Positions 37,544 through 45,790 of a DNA stretch of 64,000 nucleotides are shown here, piece by piece. Source of the DNA: Methanomicrobiales archaeon. Its GTDB lineage: Archaea; Halobacteriota; Methanomicrobia; Methanomicrobiales; JACTUA01. Each line of letters begins with the position of its first letter. Position 1 is the stretch's first letter. The position numbers and the translations under genes were made by a program. Below the pieces are notes generated by a model, which was given only the letters and a program-made list of their open reading frames with translations, ran no database searches and was not told the origin of the DNA. The stretch lies in the NCBI GenBank assembly GCA_030019205.1, contig JASEFH010000007.1, forward strand, positions 47,589 through 111,588, written 5' to 3'.

Positions 37544-37684
37544 ATGGAGAACGAGGTGTTGATTGGTGGGATCTTCGTTGGAGCCGGGTTGCTGGCCTAT
37601 GTTGTGATTCCCGGTCTCCTTGTGACGTGGGACCGGGTGCTGGACCATATGCACCGCTCGCGGATCGAGAAGAAGCAGGGATAA
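37544..37684 (+). CDS. 46-aa single-pass membrane protein
   Basis: A short frame with GGAG nine bases upstream of the ATG encodes a hydrophobic helix (LIGGIFVGAGLLAYVVIPGL, residues 6-25) followed by a basic tail ending RSRIEKKQG. The tail charge suggests the C-terminus stays in the cytoplasm. I do not recognise a family. Start signal, composition and intact stop make it a likely small membrane protein. Confidence 0.5.
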   Translation: MENEVLIGGIFVGAGLLAYVVIPGLLVTWDRVLDHMHRSRIEKKQG

Positions 37685-38095
37685 ATCCCTACACTTCATA
37701 CTCATGAAGACCACATGACCGATTTCACTACGTCCTTAACAGGGGTCATAAATTGTCCGGACTTCTCACTGGCTTCATCCCCGTCGGTCGTGTTTCCATA
37801 CGCACCATATCGTGATACAGGATTGCAGGTATTAGTATATGAAATTCTACAATAAAATCAGTAAAACGCTGCTAAAACTCATATCAGAATTGTATCTTGA
37901 GCAAGAGTTTCCGAATGCCCACAATTAGATTGTTATCAATACGATGATACGTAATCTTATATCTCTTCGCAAGAATTGCAAAAATTACTACCATAATATT
38001 TTAGTTGATGTAGCCGAAAATTCCTTTTCAACAATATACGCCTTTGAACGGCAACTTTAATTTCAATGAAACAGGAATAGATGTAGAACAAATAT
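37685..38095. other. AT-rich left boundary of the defence island
   Basis: About 410 bp without a gene that I can support. Composition changes here from GC-rich to AT-rich and stays so up to about 48.3 kb. Several TATA-like stretches (for example ATTTTAGTTG at 37998 and AATTTCAATG near 38060) could serve the methyltransferase gene. Confidence 0.5.
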
Positions 38096-39058
38096 ATGAA
38101 AGTCCTTGATCTTTTCTGCGGTGCTGGAGGACTATCGCTGGGATTTCGAAACGAAGGTTTTTCTGTTACAGGGGTCGATGTTAATGATTGGGCCGGGGAG
38201 ATATATCTAATCAATGATATAGGAGAATTTATTCAAAAAGACCTTGCCATTGAATCGATAGATGGTTCATATGAAGTTATTGTTGGTGGACCTCCCTGTC
38301 GTCCTTGGTCCAGTGTTAACGTAAAAAGAAGAGGCTTTTTTCACCCGGACTATTCCTTGCTTGAGCATTTTTTCGCTCATATACTCAGGATTAAACCAAG
38401 TGTTTTTTTATTGGAAAATGTACCCCCACTTGAGGGCGATATCATCTACAAAAATTTCAAAAAAACGATGTATAGAGCAGGGTATAGCATCTCCTCAAAG
38501 GTTATCAATTATCAGGATTATGGCGTAGCAACCAGTAGAAAAAGATTATTTACAGTAGGTTTCAGGGATTTTAATATCTTTGGATTCGATGCAAATAGGT
38601 TTTTCGAAAAATTAACCTGTCTGAAAGAGAAACCTGTGACAATAGAGCAGGTGATAAAAATTTATGAAAATCTACCAGAAGGGGATATTCCGGACCATGA
38701 GTGGCCGAAGTTAAAAACAATTGATAAATATTTAGATCATTATGAAGACGGCAGATATGGCTGGATAAAACTATCCTATAAAAAATCTTCCCCCTCCTTT
38801 GGAAATATCATGAAGACTTATATCCTGCATCCTTGCGCCGGAAGGGATGGTTTCCCAACCAGAGTAATATCGATCCGCGAAGCCCTCGCGATAATGGGGT
38901 TTCCAAGTAATTTCAGGTTTCCGGAGAAAATGGGAATGGGTATGAGGTACCAGATGGTCGCAAATGCTGTAAGTCCTATGGTGTCCTCGAAACTTGCAAG
39001 GGTGATTAAGCATATGATGAAGGACCTGTCATTTAAGCATGGTTCAGATGGAGAATGA
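38096..39058 (+). CDS. Cytosine-C5 DNA methyltransferase (M1)
   Basis: 320-aa Dcm-type enzyme that transfers a methyl group from SAM to C5 of cytosine. Motif I is DLFCGAGGLSLGF (residues 5-17), motif IV GGPPCRPWS with the catalytic Cys68 (Arg follows where Gln is usual), motif VI ENVPP (107-111), motif VIII SRKRLFTVGF, and motifs IX-X include RVISIREALAIMGFPSNFRF and ANAVSPMVSSKLARVI. The target-recognition region is short, so a short recognition site is expected. Its 3' end overlaps the glycosylase gene by 20 bp, implying one transcript. Strong AT bias marks it as foreign. Confidence 0.93.
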   Translation: MKVLDLFCGAGGLSLGFRNEGFSVTGVDVNDWAGEIYLINDIGEFIQKDLAIESIDGSYEVIVGGPPCRPWSSVNVKRRGFFHPDYSLLEHFFAHILRIKPSVFLLENVPPLEGDIIYKNFKKTMYRAGYSISSKVINYQDYGVATSRKRLFTVGFRDFNIFGFDANRFFEKLTCLKEKPVTIEQVIKIYENLPEGDIPDHEWPKLKTIDKYLDHYEDGRYGWIKLSYKKSSPSFGNIMKTYILHPCAGRDGFPTRVISIREALAIMGFPSNFRFPEKMGMGMRYQMVANAVSPMVSSKLARVIKHMMKDLSFKHGSDGE

Positions 39059-39776
39059 AACAAAAATGATGAATCGGATTCCGGAATTACAATCCAAGGT
39101 TCTGCAGTGGGGAAAAGAACATCTCAGGGACTACCCTTGGCGACATACCCGTGATCCGTATAAAATTATGATTGCAGAATTCATGCTTCATAGAACTAGA
39201 GCCGATCAGATAGTTCCCATTTACAATGATTTTATCAATAAGTATCCGGATGTTTATGCTCTTTCTAAGGCTGATCCGATAAAAATTAGAGATGCTACCA
39301 AACATCTTGGATTGCACTGGAGATCGCAACACATCCAAAAATCAGCACAATATATCATCGATAAATATTCCGGAACATTTCCAAAAACTGTTGAAGAACT
39401 TCGATCCATACCAGGCATTGGAGATTACATAGCCGGTGCAATAATTACAATATGTTACGGAAAACCACACCCTGTGGTCGATTCTAACATTGCCAGGTTT
39501 ATCAATCGATATTTTGGTTTGAATCTAACGGGAGAACTACGACGAAAAAAGGAGATAATAGCTCTCGCAGGCAGATTATTTAATATTGAAAACCCCCGTG
39601 GATTTCTATTTGCCATTCTGGATTTCACCGCTGCCATATGCAAACCCAGAGATCCTTTTCATTCGATTTGTCCATTAAAAACTTGTTGCAAATTTTATCT
39701 TGAAGCGGGTTCATTCTTTCATAGAAAACATACGGAAGATGGAGTAATAAAGATATTATTCTGTCTCCCGCGATGA
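39039..39776 (+). CDS. HhH-GPD DNA glycosylase, Mig-type T:G mismatch glycosylase
   Basis: 245-aa member of the endonuclease III/MutY family. The helix-hairpin-helix is SIPGIGDYIAGAIITI (about 123-138), and the catalytic Asp is D148 in HPVVDSNIARFINR. The residue after GIGD is Tyr130, where EndoIII has Lys and MutY Ser; Tyr is the hallmark of Mig thymine-DNA glycosylases, which remove T from T:G pairs formed by deamination of 5-methylcytosine. Of the four iron-sulfur ligands three Cys are in place (C201, C211, C217) but position 208 is His. It overlaps the M1 gene, a pairing known from the Mig/M.MthTI plasmid system. Starts at 39039, 39048 or 39066 are possible. Confidence 0.88.
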   Translation: MVQMENETKMMNRIPELQSKVLQWGKEHLRDYPWRHTRDPYKIMIAEFMLHRTRADQIVPIYNDFINKYPDVYALSKADPIKIRDATKHLGLHWRSQHIQKSAQYIIDKYSGTFPKTVEELRSIPGIGDYIAGAIITICYGKPHPVVDSNIARFINRYFGLNLTGELRRKKEIIALAGRLFNIENPRGFLFAILDFTAAICKPRDPFHSICPLKTCCKFYLEAGSFFHRKHTEDGVIKILFCLPR

Positions 39777-40487
39777 TTTCCATTCATCAAACTCGGCAGG
39801 TAATAGATTTAAAATATCATCCGATGAAAGAGAATAAAGATCATAGGTGAGGTCAAATTGTTGGATAACATCAATGAAGCGCCTCAATGTGCCCTTTTTC
39901 TTCCGGTTGGAAGATCCTATTTTTGGAAGATTTCTTCCCGGATCCCAATAGAGATCTCCAAGAGCATGAATAATTCCTTTATTACGTGCAAAATCCTGCC
40001 TCGATGTCACCTGCTCAATAAAATCACCCTGTTGATACAAAGGACCGTAAAGCAATATCTTTGCAGATTCCTGATGATACGTATATATTCTCACAGGATT
40101 TGCCAGCAAATGACGGTAAATATGCTTCCAGTCGCGACCCTGCGAAGGGATATATCGGTATACCCTTCCAATTTTCCTTGTACCATTCGGTCCTGCCGGG
40201 CAGACACTGTCGAAATAAAAAGCGGATAACCAGCTCCATAACCCGATATTATAATATTTATCTTCGAGATTGAGTCTCTGAAGAATCGCACTGAGGTATC
40301 GGGCTGCTTCCATTTTTGATGAAAATATTTTAGCCTCAACTTCGATTTTATCACCGATTTCTGATGACAATTCATCGCTGTACAGCAATACATCATCCGG
40401 AGAAGCTCGATTGCCTCCGGCAACCGCTACCAGATATTCGTGAAATTTCTCGATCCCCCGCTCTTTGAAGACTCTGAGTACGGTCAT
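39756..40487 (-). CDS. Unknown protein, last gene of the GHKL operon
   Basis: 243-aa protein without a family I recognise. The N-terminus is helical (VLRVFKERGIEKFHEYLVAV), the middle is aromatic-rich (YYNIGLWSWLSAFYFDSVCP, then GRVYRYIP), and the C-terminal half contains KGTLRRFIDVIQQFDLTYDL. There is no membrane segment and no obvious nuclease motif, though conserved-looking Asp, Arg and His are scattered through the middle. Its ATG overlaps the stop of the upstream gene by four bases, and its 3' end overlaps the glycosylase gene tail to tail by 21 bp. Context makes it part of the restriction machinery; an effector role is inference. Confidence 0.75.
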   Translation of the reverse strand: MTVLRVFKERGIEKFHEYLVAVAGGNRASPDDVLLYSDELSSEIGDKIEVEAKIFSSKMEAARYLSAILQRLNLEDKYYNIGLWSWLSAFYFDSVCPAGPNGTRKIGRVYRYIPSQGRDWKHIYRHLLANPVRIYTYHQESAKILLYGPLYQQGDFIEQVTSRQDFARNKGIIHALGDLYWDPGRNLPKIGSSNRKKKGTLRRFIDVIQQFDLTYDLYSLSSDDILNLLPAEFDEWKSSRETE

Positions 40488-41269
40488 CGAGGACTCTCCT
40501 GTGATTGTATAAATCGTGTTAATACCTGTTGCGATTTGCAGAATGCGGGCACCGCCTCATCTTCAATCCATTCCAGTTTTGCATCGGGGAGTGAAACAAG
40601 GTCGGGATTATATCGGACGGACAGAGAAGGGAGATCGTTGATGAATTTTAACCAGAGATTTCTCCAATCTTCTGTATCTATCTCATCAAATTCATGCTCA
40701 TCAACAATCAGTATCTGTATCAGAATTAATTTCACCACAGCAGGATAGACCAAGCTGAAAAAGAAAGGTTCATTCCGTGCCATCTCGCCAATTCCCTCAA
40801 TCCTGTTATTCAGCTGCAGTACGGGCCGAAAATCCGAAAGATCAAGATTCCATATTTCATCTCCGATATCAGCATATCTAACATACAGCAGATTCTCTCT
40901 GGATACTGGTTTTTCATCCTGCCGTCGGGTCACAATACGATCTGCAATGGCAAGTATCTTACCGTGTTTTCCAGATTCGTCAACCACTTTGATACGAAAT
41001 GAGATGGCATCCGTACTCTGAAGTTCGGACAGAATCCGATCTGAAACCGGAGGTTCTGCTATATGAGCAACAGAGCCATACCCGAATCGCATATATGAGT
41101 TCTTATCGTAAGCCTCTATATATACCCGAGCTGTTTCAGGAAGGTTAAGACCATTGAGATCGATATTCGCTGAAAAAGAGGGTGGTTTATTATTCTCCGG
41201 TATCAATCTTATTTGTATTCTCCTTCTCTCAAGTTTGAATCTGCCGGTGTAATTAAATCTCCGTATCAT
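40484..41269 (-). CDS. Unknown protein, middle gene of the GHKL operon
   Basis: 261-aa protein that I do not recognise. The N-terminal half looks beta-rich (RRIQIRLIPEN, FSANIDLNGLNLPETARVYI, YGSVAHI, ISFRIKVVDESGKHGKILAI). The C-terminal half is helical (SLVYPAVVKLILIQILIVDE, EDWRNLWLKFINDLPSL, KLEWIEDEAVPAFCKSQQVL). The hydrophobic stretch VVKLILIQILIV is more like a buried helix than a membrane anchor. It is coupled at both ends by ATGA overlaps to the ATPase gene and the 243-aa gene, so the three products are made together and probably act as a complex. Confidence 0.75.
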   Translation of the reverse strand: MIRRFNYTGRFKLERRRIQIRLIPENNKPPSFSANIDLNGLNLPETARVYIEAYDKNSYMRFGYGSVAHIAEPPVSDRILSELQSTDAISFRIKVVDESGKHGKILAIADRIVTRRQDEKPVSRENLLYVRYADIGDEIWNLDLSDFRPVLQLNNRIEGIGEMARNEPFFFSLVYPAVVKLILIQILIVDEHEFDEIDTEDWRNLWLKFINDLPSLSVRYNPDLVSLPDAKLEWIEDEAVPAFCKSQQVLTRFIQSQESPR

Positions 41270-43221
41270 TCTGTCACCTCAATTGACTTAATACGGACGA
41301 TTAGATCCCTGTGTTCATCGAATCCTTCTACATTTACTTCGAAGTCATCTTCAACAATCCTGAAAATAAGATTATTCAGCGATTGTGTCTCAATCACCAC
41401 TCCTTTCGACTTGACATGGATCGGAGATTTTGACAGATCAAAATCAAAAGGATGGTATTTTTTAAACGGATTCTTTTTTCGGACATCATATGCAAATTTT
41501 ACCATTATCTTATCTGGAGGGTTACCTGCATTTTGATTCCGCCTAATTGAAATCCCGCCAGCTCTCTTATCCACCTGGATTGGCTGGGGTACAGGGGGAG
41601 GAGGGGTTGGGGAATCTTCCTCCACTTGATCACGCCCTCTGGGTCTTATCGGCCCGGGACGGGTATTATCTTCCGTGCTGGATTTCAGAGGAAGGTCAAT
41701 CGAAAATATATTTTCTAGTAATTCTTTATCAAGCTCCTCCGAAGGGCGAAGAATATTCTTGACAATCTCCTTCAGACTGTCCTTTACGAAGTTCAGGTAA
41801 CCGGGACCATAGATGTAGTTACCTTTAAAATTCATTGATTCTTTCTGCCATTCGGTATGTGCCGGACCTTCAGCATCTCCCAGCATGTTACTGAGAGGTC
41901 CATCTTCGATCACAACCATGCCTCTGATACCTTTAGAACGTATGGAGGGAACACCTTTGATCCGGAACCCCTGACGGATAAAATAGCTCTCTGAATACCC
42001 CATGCTATCGTCACGTTCCAGATACACCTTGAAATGGCTCTGAGCCGGTTCGTGCTGTTTTTTTCGTATTATCAGAGGAACTATAAAAGCCAATCTTTCC
42101 CCGGCATCCAGTCTCTTTCGAAGATCCGGCAATGAATCTTTATCGAACAGATCTTCGCTCCATTTTGGAGATCTTCCTGGATCCGGACGTTTAATCATGT
42201 AATGCTCTTCATCTGGCAGGTGAATAGCCCATTCCGTGAAGTCAATTAATTTTAAAAATTTGGGACAGTCGATTTGTATTGTTACCGTGTTGATAGTTTG
42301 GAGGAAATCTTTGATTCCTGTGCCATCTAAATGGACACTACTGGTTTGATTGCAGATATCCACCTGCAGAATTCCTGCTATTATGGGATAAAACAATTCC
42401 TCCAGAACGGCTGTAATTATACTCTCATATGTAATTTCATTGTCCGGAAAGGGTATCATAATGGAAAGGCCAGAATTTTTTCCTCTTTCCAATCTAAAGA
42501 CGTTACAAAATCGCTCAATATAATCCGATTTTTCCACCGGTAAAGCAAAATACTCCTCGCCAGAGTCTCTTTTGAAACATCCGAAGTCTCCGTAGGGATT
42601 GTAGATCTTCTCATCCAACCTATGGATCTTCAAAACAGATTGTCCCATCAGATAGGATTTGCCATCACTTTGACGTACAGTAAGACCAAAGAATGTATTA
42701 ATTCGGGAAGATGCAGGATATACTGTCTTACCCAGTCCCCATCGTCCAATCACACCCTCAGATTTCCCGGATCTGCCATAGTTCCTCCAGAAAAAAAAGA
42801 AATTGTGATCTCCTCCCGCGCCTTTCTCGACAAAATCTTCGAGAGGATCACCCTCAAGACCTATTGTCCCGAAATCCTCAATAACAAGATATGGCATCGG
42901 TCCTGTCAGATCGGGGCATTCCTTTAATCCATTATCTCTGGCATATAAATGACCTGATAATCCATGTATAAATTCATCATGCTGTGCCGGGGTTGGGCCA
43001 TTATTTCTGATTGATAATGCGAACCGAATACGAACAGGTCTATCATAGGTCTTGATCCTGGCATCCAGTGAATTCTGTGCACTCTCTCTGATGAGTGCCC
43101 TTGATAACCCTCCCAGAGCTTCGGTGGTAAAGAACTGGGCCTGGGTTGGGTCCACCAGTTTCTCTCCCCTGTCACGGGGTTTAAACCTCCATTCGGGGGG
43201 AGATATTGCAGGATTATTCAT
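41266..43221 (-). CDS. GHKL (MORC/MutL/Hsp90-like) ATPase of a putative restriction system
   Basis: 651-aa protein. The GHKL ATP-binding fold is clear: the N box RALIRESAQNSLDAR with catalytic Glu46 and Mg-binding Asn50, G1 IEDFGTIG with Asp116, and G2 GVIGRWGLGKTVYPASS (residues 157-173) forming the ATP lid. A second alpha/beta part (about 250-530) follows as in S5-type transducers. A Pro-rich linker (TPPPPVPQPIQ) then leads to a C-terminal beta-rich domain (about 570-651). GHKL ATPases of this sort occur in restriction-modification operons with Dcm methylases (the MORC-ancestor systems). No nuclease domain is visible in it. It starts the three-gene operon and is divergent from M2. Confidence 0.88.
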   Translation of the reverse strand: MNNPAISPPEWRFKPRDRGEKLVDPTQAQFFTTEALGGLSRALIRESAQNSLDARIKTYDRPVRIRFALSIRNNGPTPAQHDEFIHGLSGHLYARDNGLKECPDLTGPMPYLVIEDFGTIGLEGDPLEDFVEKGAGGDHNFFFFWRNYGRSGKSEGVIGRWGLGKTVYPASSRINTFFGLTVRQSDGKSYLMGQSVLKIHRLDEKIYNPYGDFGCFKRDSGEEYFALPVEKSDYIERFCNVFRLERGKNSGLSIMIPFPDNEITYESIITAVLEELFYPIIAGILQVDICNQTSSVHLDGTGIKDFLQTINTVTIQIDCPKFLKLIDFTEWAIHLPDEEHYMIKRPDPGRSPKWSEDLFDKDSLPDLRKRLDAGERLAFIVPLIIRKKQHEPAQSHFKVYLERDDSMGYSESYFIRQGFRIKGVPSIRSKGIRGMVVIEDGPLSNMLGDAEGPAHTEWQKESMNFKGNYIYGPGYLNFVKDSLKEIVKNILRPSEELDKELLENIFSIDLPLKSSTEDNTRPGPIRPRGRDQVEEDSPTPPPPVPQPIQVDKRAGGISIRRNQNAGNPPDKIMVKFAYDVRKKNPFKKYHPFDFDLSKSPIHVKSKGVVIETQSLNNLIFRIVEDDFEVNVEGFDEHRDLIVRIKSIEVTE

Positions 43222-43444
43222 ACACTATCCCTTGAAAGAGGATCACTATTGAGGCAATTAAAACATTCGATCTTAGTGTGAAAACCGAAGATGGTACCTT
43301 TATGAAAAATTACAGGAGGTGCTGGTTCTCAATCCGATGAACACTTTAAATTGCATTTGATAAAGTAAAGTATAATTTCCTGCTGATAAATATTCTATAA
43401 GGCAGAATCTCAGTAGCAATCACGCGAACCGGTGAAAAGTTAAC
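43222..43444. promoter_or_regulatory. Divergent promoter region between the GHKL operon and M2
   Basis: 223 bp, strongly AT-rich, the only place where both transcripts can start. Plus-strand candidates include AAAGTATAATTTCC and GATAAATATTCTATAA near 43370-43400. GGTGAAAAG nine bases before the M2 ATG is a good ribosome-binding site. A TCAATCCGATGA half-palindrome near 43330 could be a regulatory site. Confidence 0.5.
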
Positions 43445-44710
43445 ATGGGAACCCCTTATACCGTGCTGGACTTATTTGCAGGTGCAGGAGGTCTGACGGA
43501 AGGTTTTCTTCGTCACAACTTTGACATCATCGCTCATGTTGAGATGGATGCTTATGCTGCAAGGACATTGGAGACCCGCGTTCTTTTCCATGCCCTGAAC
43601 CGCATCGGTCATAGCGAGATCTATCAGGATTACTATATCGGTGACATATCCCGTGATGAATTTGTGAATGAATGCCAGAATCTGAACATAAAGCATACCA
43701 GTATTATCAACAGGAAGATATCTGCAGAGACCGAGGATCAGATTATTCAGAATGTACAGAGCGAAATGCGTCACCATGATGCTAAAAAAATTGATGTAAT
43801 TATTGGAGGACCTCCCTGTCAGGCATATTCGGTTATCGGTCGGAGCAGAGATCCTGGCAAAATGAAGCATGACCAGCGAAATTATCTGTACATCCATTAC
43901 CTAGAATTTATACGAAAATTCACACCCGAAATATTCCTGTTTGAGAACGTCCCGGGCATCATTAGTGCTCGAAATGGTGAAATATTCTCTGATCTGAAAA
44001 GACGAATTGATGATCTGGGTTACTTTATCGAATCCAGCCCTAGGATGCTGAATGCTCGACACTTTGGAGTTTTACAGAACAGATCCCGAATAATCTTCAT
44101 CGGTTGGAAGAAGGAACATGATCTCCAGTATCCCGAATTTCCGAATATATCCAGTAAATACAAGGTTTTCGATATTCTGAACGATTTACCGGCACTCGAA
44201 CCAGAAATGGGATCTGATGGTCCGCAGAACTACAGGGTCGGACGACCGTCAAAATATCTTCGTGAGTTCAGGATCAGAACAGATGAAAAATGTGTGCGAA
44301 ATCACATCGCCAAAGCGACAAACGAACGCGATAGAGAAATATACAGGATTGCTATAAAGAAGTGGACTGATACTGGACGACGATTGAAATATTCTGAACT
44401 TCCGGAGAACCTGAAAACCCATAACAATCAGTCTTCATTCCTTGATAGATTTAAAGTGGTCGATGGCAATGGTCTTTCCCATTCAATTGTGGCTCATCTT
44501 GCCAAGGACGGACACTATTACATCCATCCCGCTCTTGAACAGGCCCGATCACTCACAGTAAGAGAGGCAGCAAGGATACAATCTTTTCCTGATAACTATA
44601 TCTTTGAAGGCTCCAGAACATCTCAGTATGCACAGGTGGGCAATGCGGTTCCCCCTCTCATGGCGGAAGGCATTGCAGAGGGAATAATCCGGATGCTGAA
44701 AGCAATTTGA
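43445..44710 (+). CDS. Cytosine-C5 DNA methyltransferase (M2)
   Basis: 421-aa Dcm-type enzyme. Motif I is DLFAGAGGLTEGF (9-21), motif IV GGPPCQAYSV with catalytic Cys125, motif VI ENVPG (167-171), motif VIII NRSRIIFIGW, and motifs IX-X RSLTVREAARIQSFPDNYIF and QVGNAVPPLMAEGIAEGI. A long insert between motifs I and IV (about 45-115) and a distinct recognition region (about 255-370) separate it from M1, so the two enzymes likely recognise different sequences or different strands of one asymmetric site. It is divergent from the GHKL operon. Confidence 0.94.
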   Translation: MGTPYTVLDLFAGAGGLTEGFLRHNFDIIAHVEMDAYAARTLETRVLFHALNRIGHSEIYQDYYIGDISRDEFVNECQNLNIKHTSIINRKISAETEDQIIQNVQSEMRHHDAKKIDVIIGGPPCQAYSVIGRSRDPGKMKHDQRNYLYIHYLEFIRKFTPEIFLFENVPGIISARNGEIFSDLKRRIDDLGYFIESSPRMLNARHFGVLQNRSRIIFIGWKKEHDLQYPEFPNISSKYKVFDILNDLPALEPEMGSDGPQNYRVGRPSKYLREFRIRTDEKCVRNHIAKATNERDREIYRIAIKKWTDTGRRLKYSELPENLKTHNNQSSFLDRFKVVDGNGLSHSIVAHLAKDGHYYIHPALEQARSLTVREAARIQSFPDNYIFEGSRTSQYAQVGNAVPPLMAEGIAEGIIRMLKAI

Positions 44711-44796
44711 AATTTCAGGAAACGTGTAGGTCTGTAATCAGAACCATCCTTACGAATCAGTTGTATTATAATTCGTGGTTCTCAATATCATTGAAG

Positions 44797-45590
44797 TCAA
44801 CCAAAAACTCTCCAGAGGATCCGGGCACAGGCAGGATATATGAGTCCCAGGAATGAGTGTTCATAGCGTTCGTAGCGGGGAACCAGCTTCTTGAATGCCT
44901 CGATCCAGCTAAAGAATCGTTCTATTGCTCCTCGTTTCCGATAGAGATCGCGGTCAAACCAGATCGGTCGTCCTCGCTTCGGATGGGTCCGACGTCGAGG
45001 ATTTAGAGGGATGTTACTCCTGATGCCGCGTTTTCTCGTATAGTGACGGATCTCCTGGGAATCGTACGCCGCATCCGCGGAGATGACAGCCGGCTTCTCG
45101 GTGGTCCCGGGAATCTCGAATTGAGCCACCGTAGGCTCAAAGAGACGAGAATCATGGATGTTCGCCGGTGCAATCAGACAGGTGATGGGAAGTCCTTGCT
45201 GATCGACCGGGGCGCTCAGTTTGGTTCCCTTTACTTTCTTGTAGCCATCAAAGCCGATGTTTCCCCCTTTTTCGCGGGAATCGCCTTGGTATCGGTGATA
45301 CCGTGGATGAGATCGAGCTTCTGGATATCATAGCCGGACTGCAGCAGGTCGAGGAAGATCGCCTGATACACGCCCTTCTCGCAGAGTTCGAGATGATACC
45401 GATGGACCGTCGATTTTGTGCCGTACTGCTCAGGGACATCGTTCCAGGCACACCCCGTGGTCAGGACATACAAGATGCCGTTCAGGAGCTGCCGGGGGTC
45501 GCACCGGGGACGACCAACATGCGGTTTCTGGGGAGGGAGATGCTTCCGGATAATCTCCCAGAGATCGTCGTCGATTTCCTGAAACGCCAT
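44797..45590 (-). mobile_element. IS5-family element with frameshifted two-part transposase
   Basis: The two frames that form the transposase are collinear and overlap at a slippery run. Exact ends are not visible: possible terminal sequences lie near 44770-44790 and 45600-45625 but the match is weak. The element lies directly behind M2 and marks instability at the edge of the methyltransferase cluster. Confidence 0.7.
44797..45590 (-). CDS. IS5-family transposase, likely made by -1 frameshifting
   Basis: The first frame (45590 to 45231) starts with DDDLWEIIRKHLPPQ, GRPRCDPRQLLNGILYVLTT and GCAWNDVPEQYG, the N-terminal half of IS5/IS427-group transposases. The second (about 45265 to 44797) carries the catalytic part: ITCLIAPANIHDSRLFEP, ISADAAYDSQEIRHY, a GRPIWFDRDLYRKRGAIERF with the terminal Glu. 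They join in sequence if the ribosome slips one base back at AAAAAGGGGG (45263-45272), reading AKKGGNIGFDGYKK. Programmed -1 frameshifting is known in this IS group, so the gene is probably functional rather than broken. Confidence 0.8.
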
Positions 45591-45790
45591 GCCCCGGCCC
45601 TAGGATGCTCAAGGGTCTTATAATTTTGGGATGTCCTCTTTGATTCCCAGTGGGACCAGCTCCTTGAGATCGAGTCTTGCTGTTCGTTCACTGCAGGTGA
45701 ACGATGTCGCGTATCGGGACATAATCTGGAGAGATTCGGGATGGCCTTATAATTAAAAGAATTTTGCAGGGATGAAATGTATTCTACCCT

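Noticed and set aside
45482..45691. Small minus-strand frame upstream of the IS5 transposase
   Set aside because: It overlaps the transposase start in another frame and has no features of its own.
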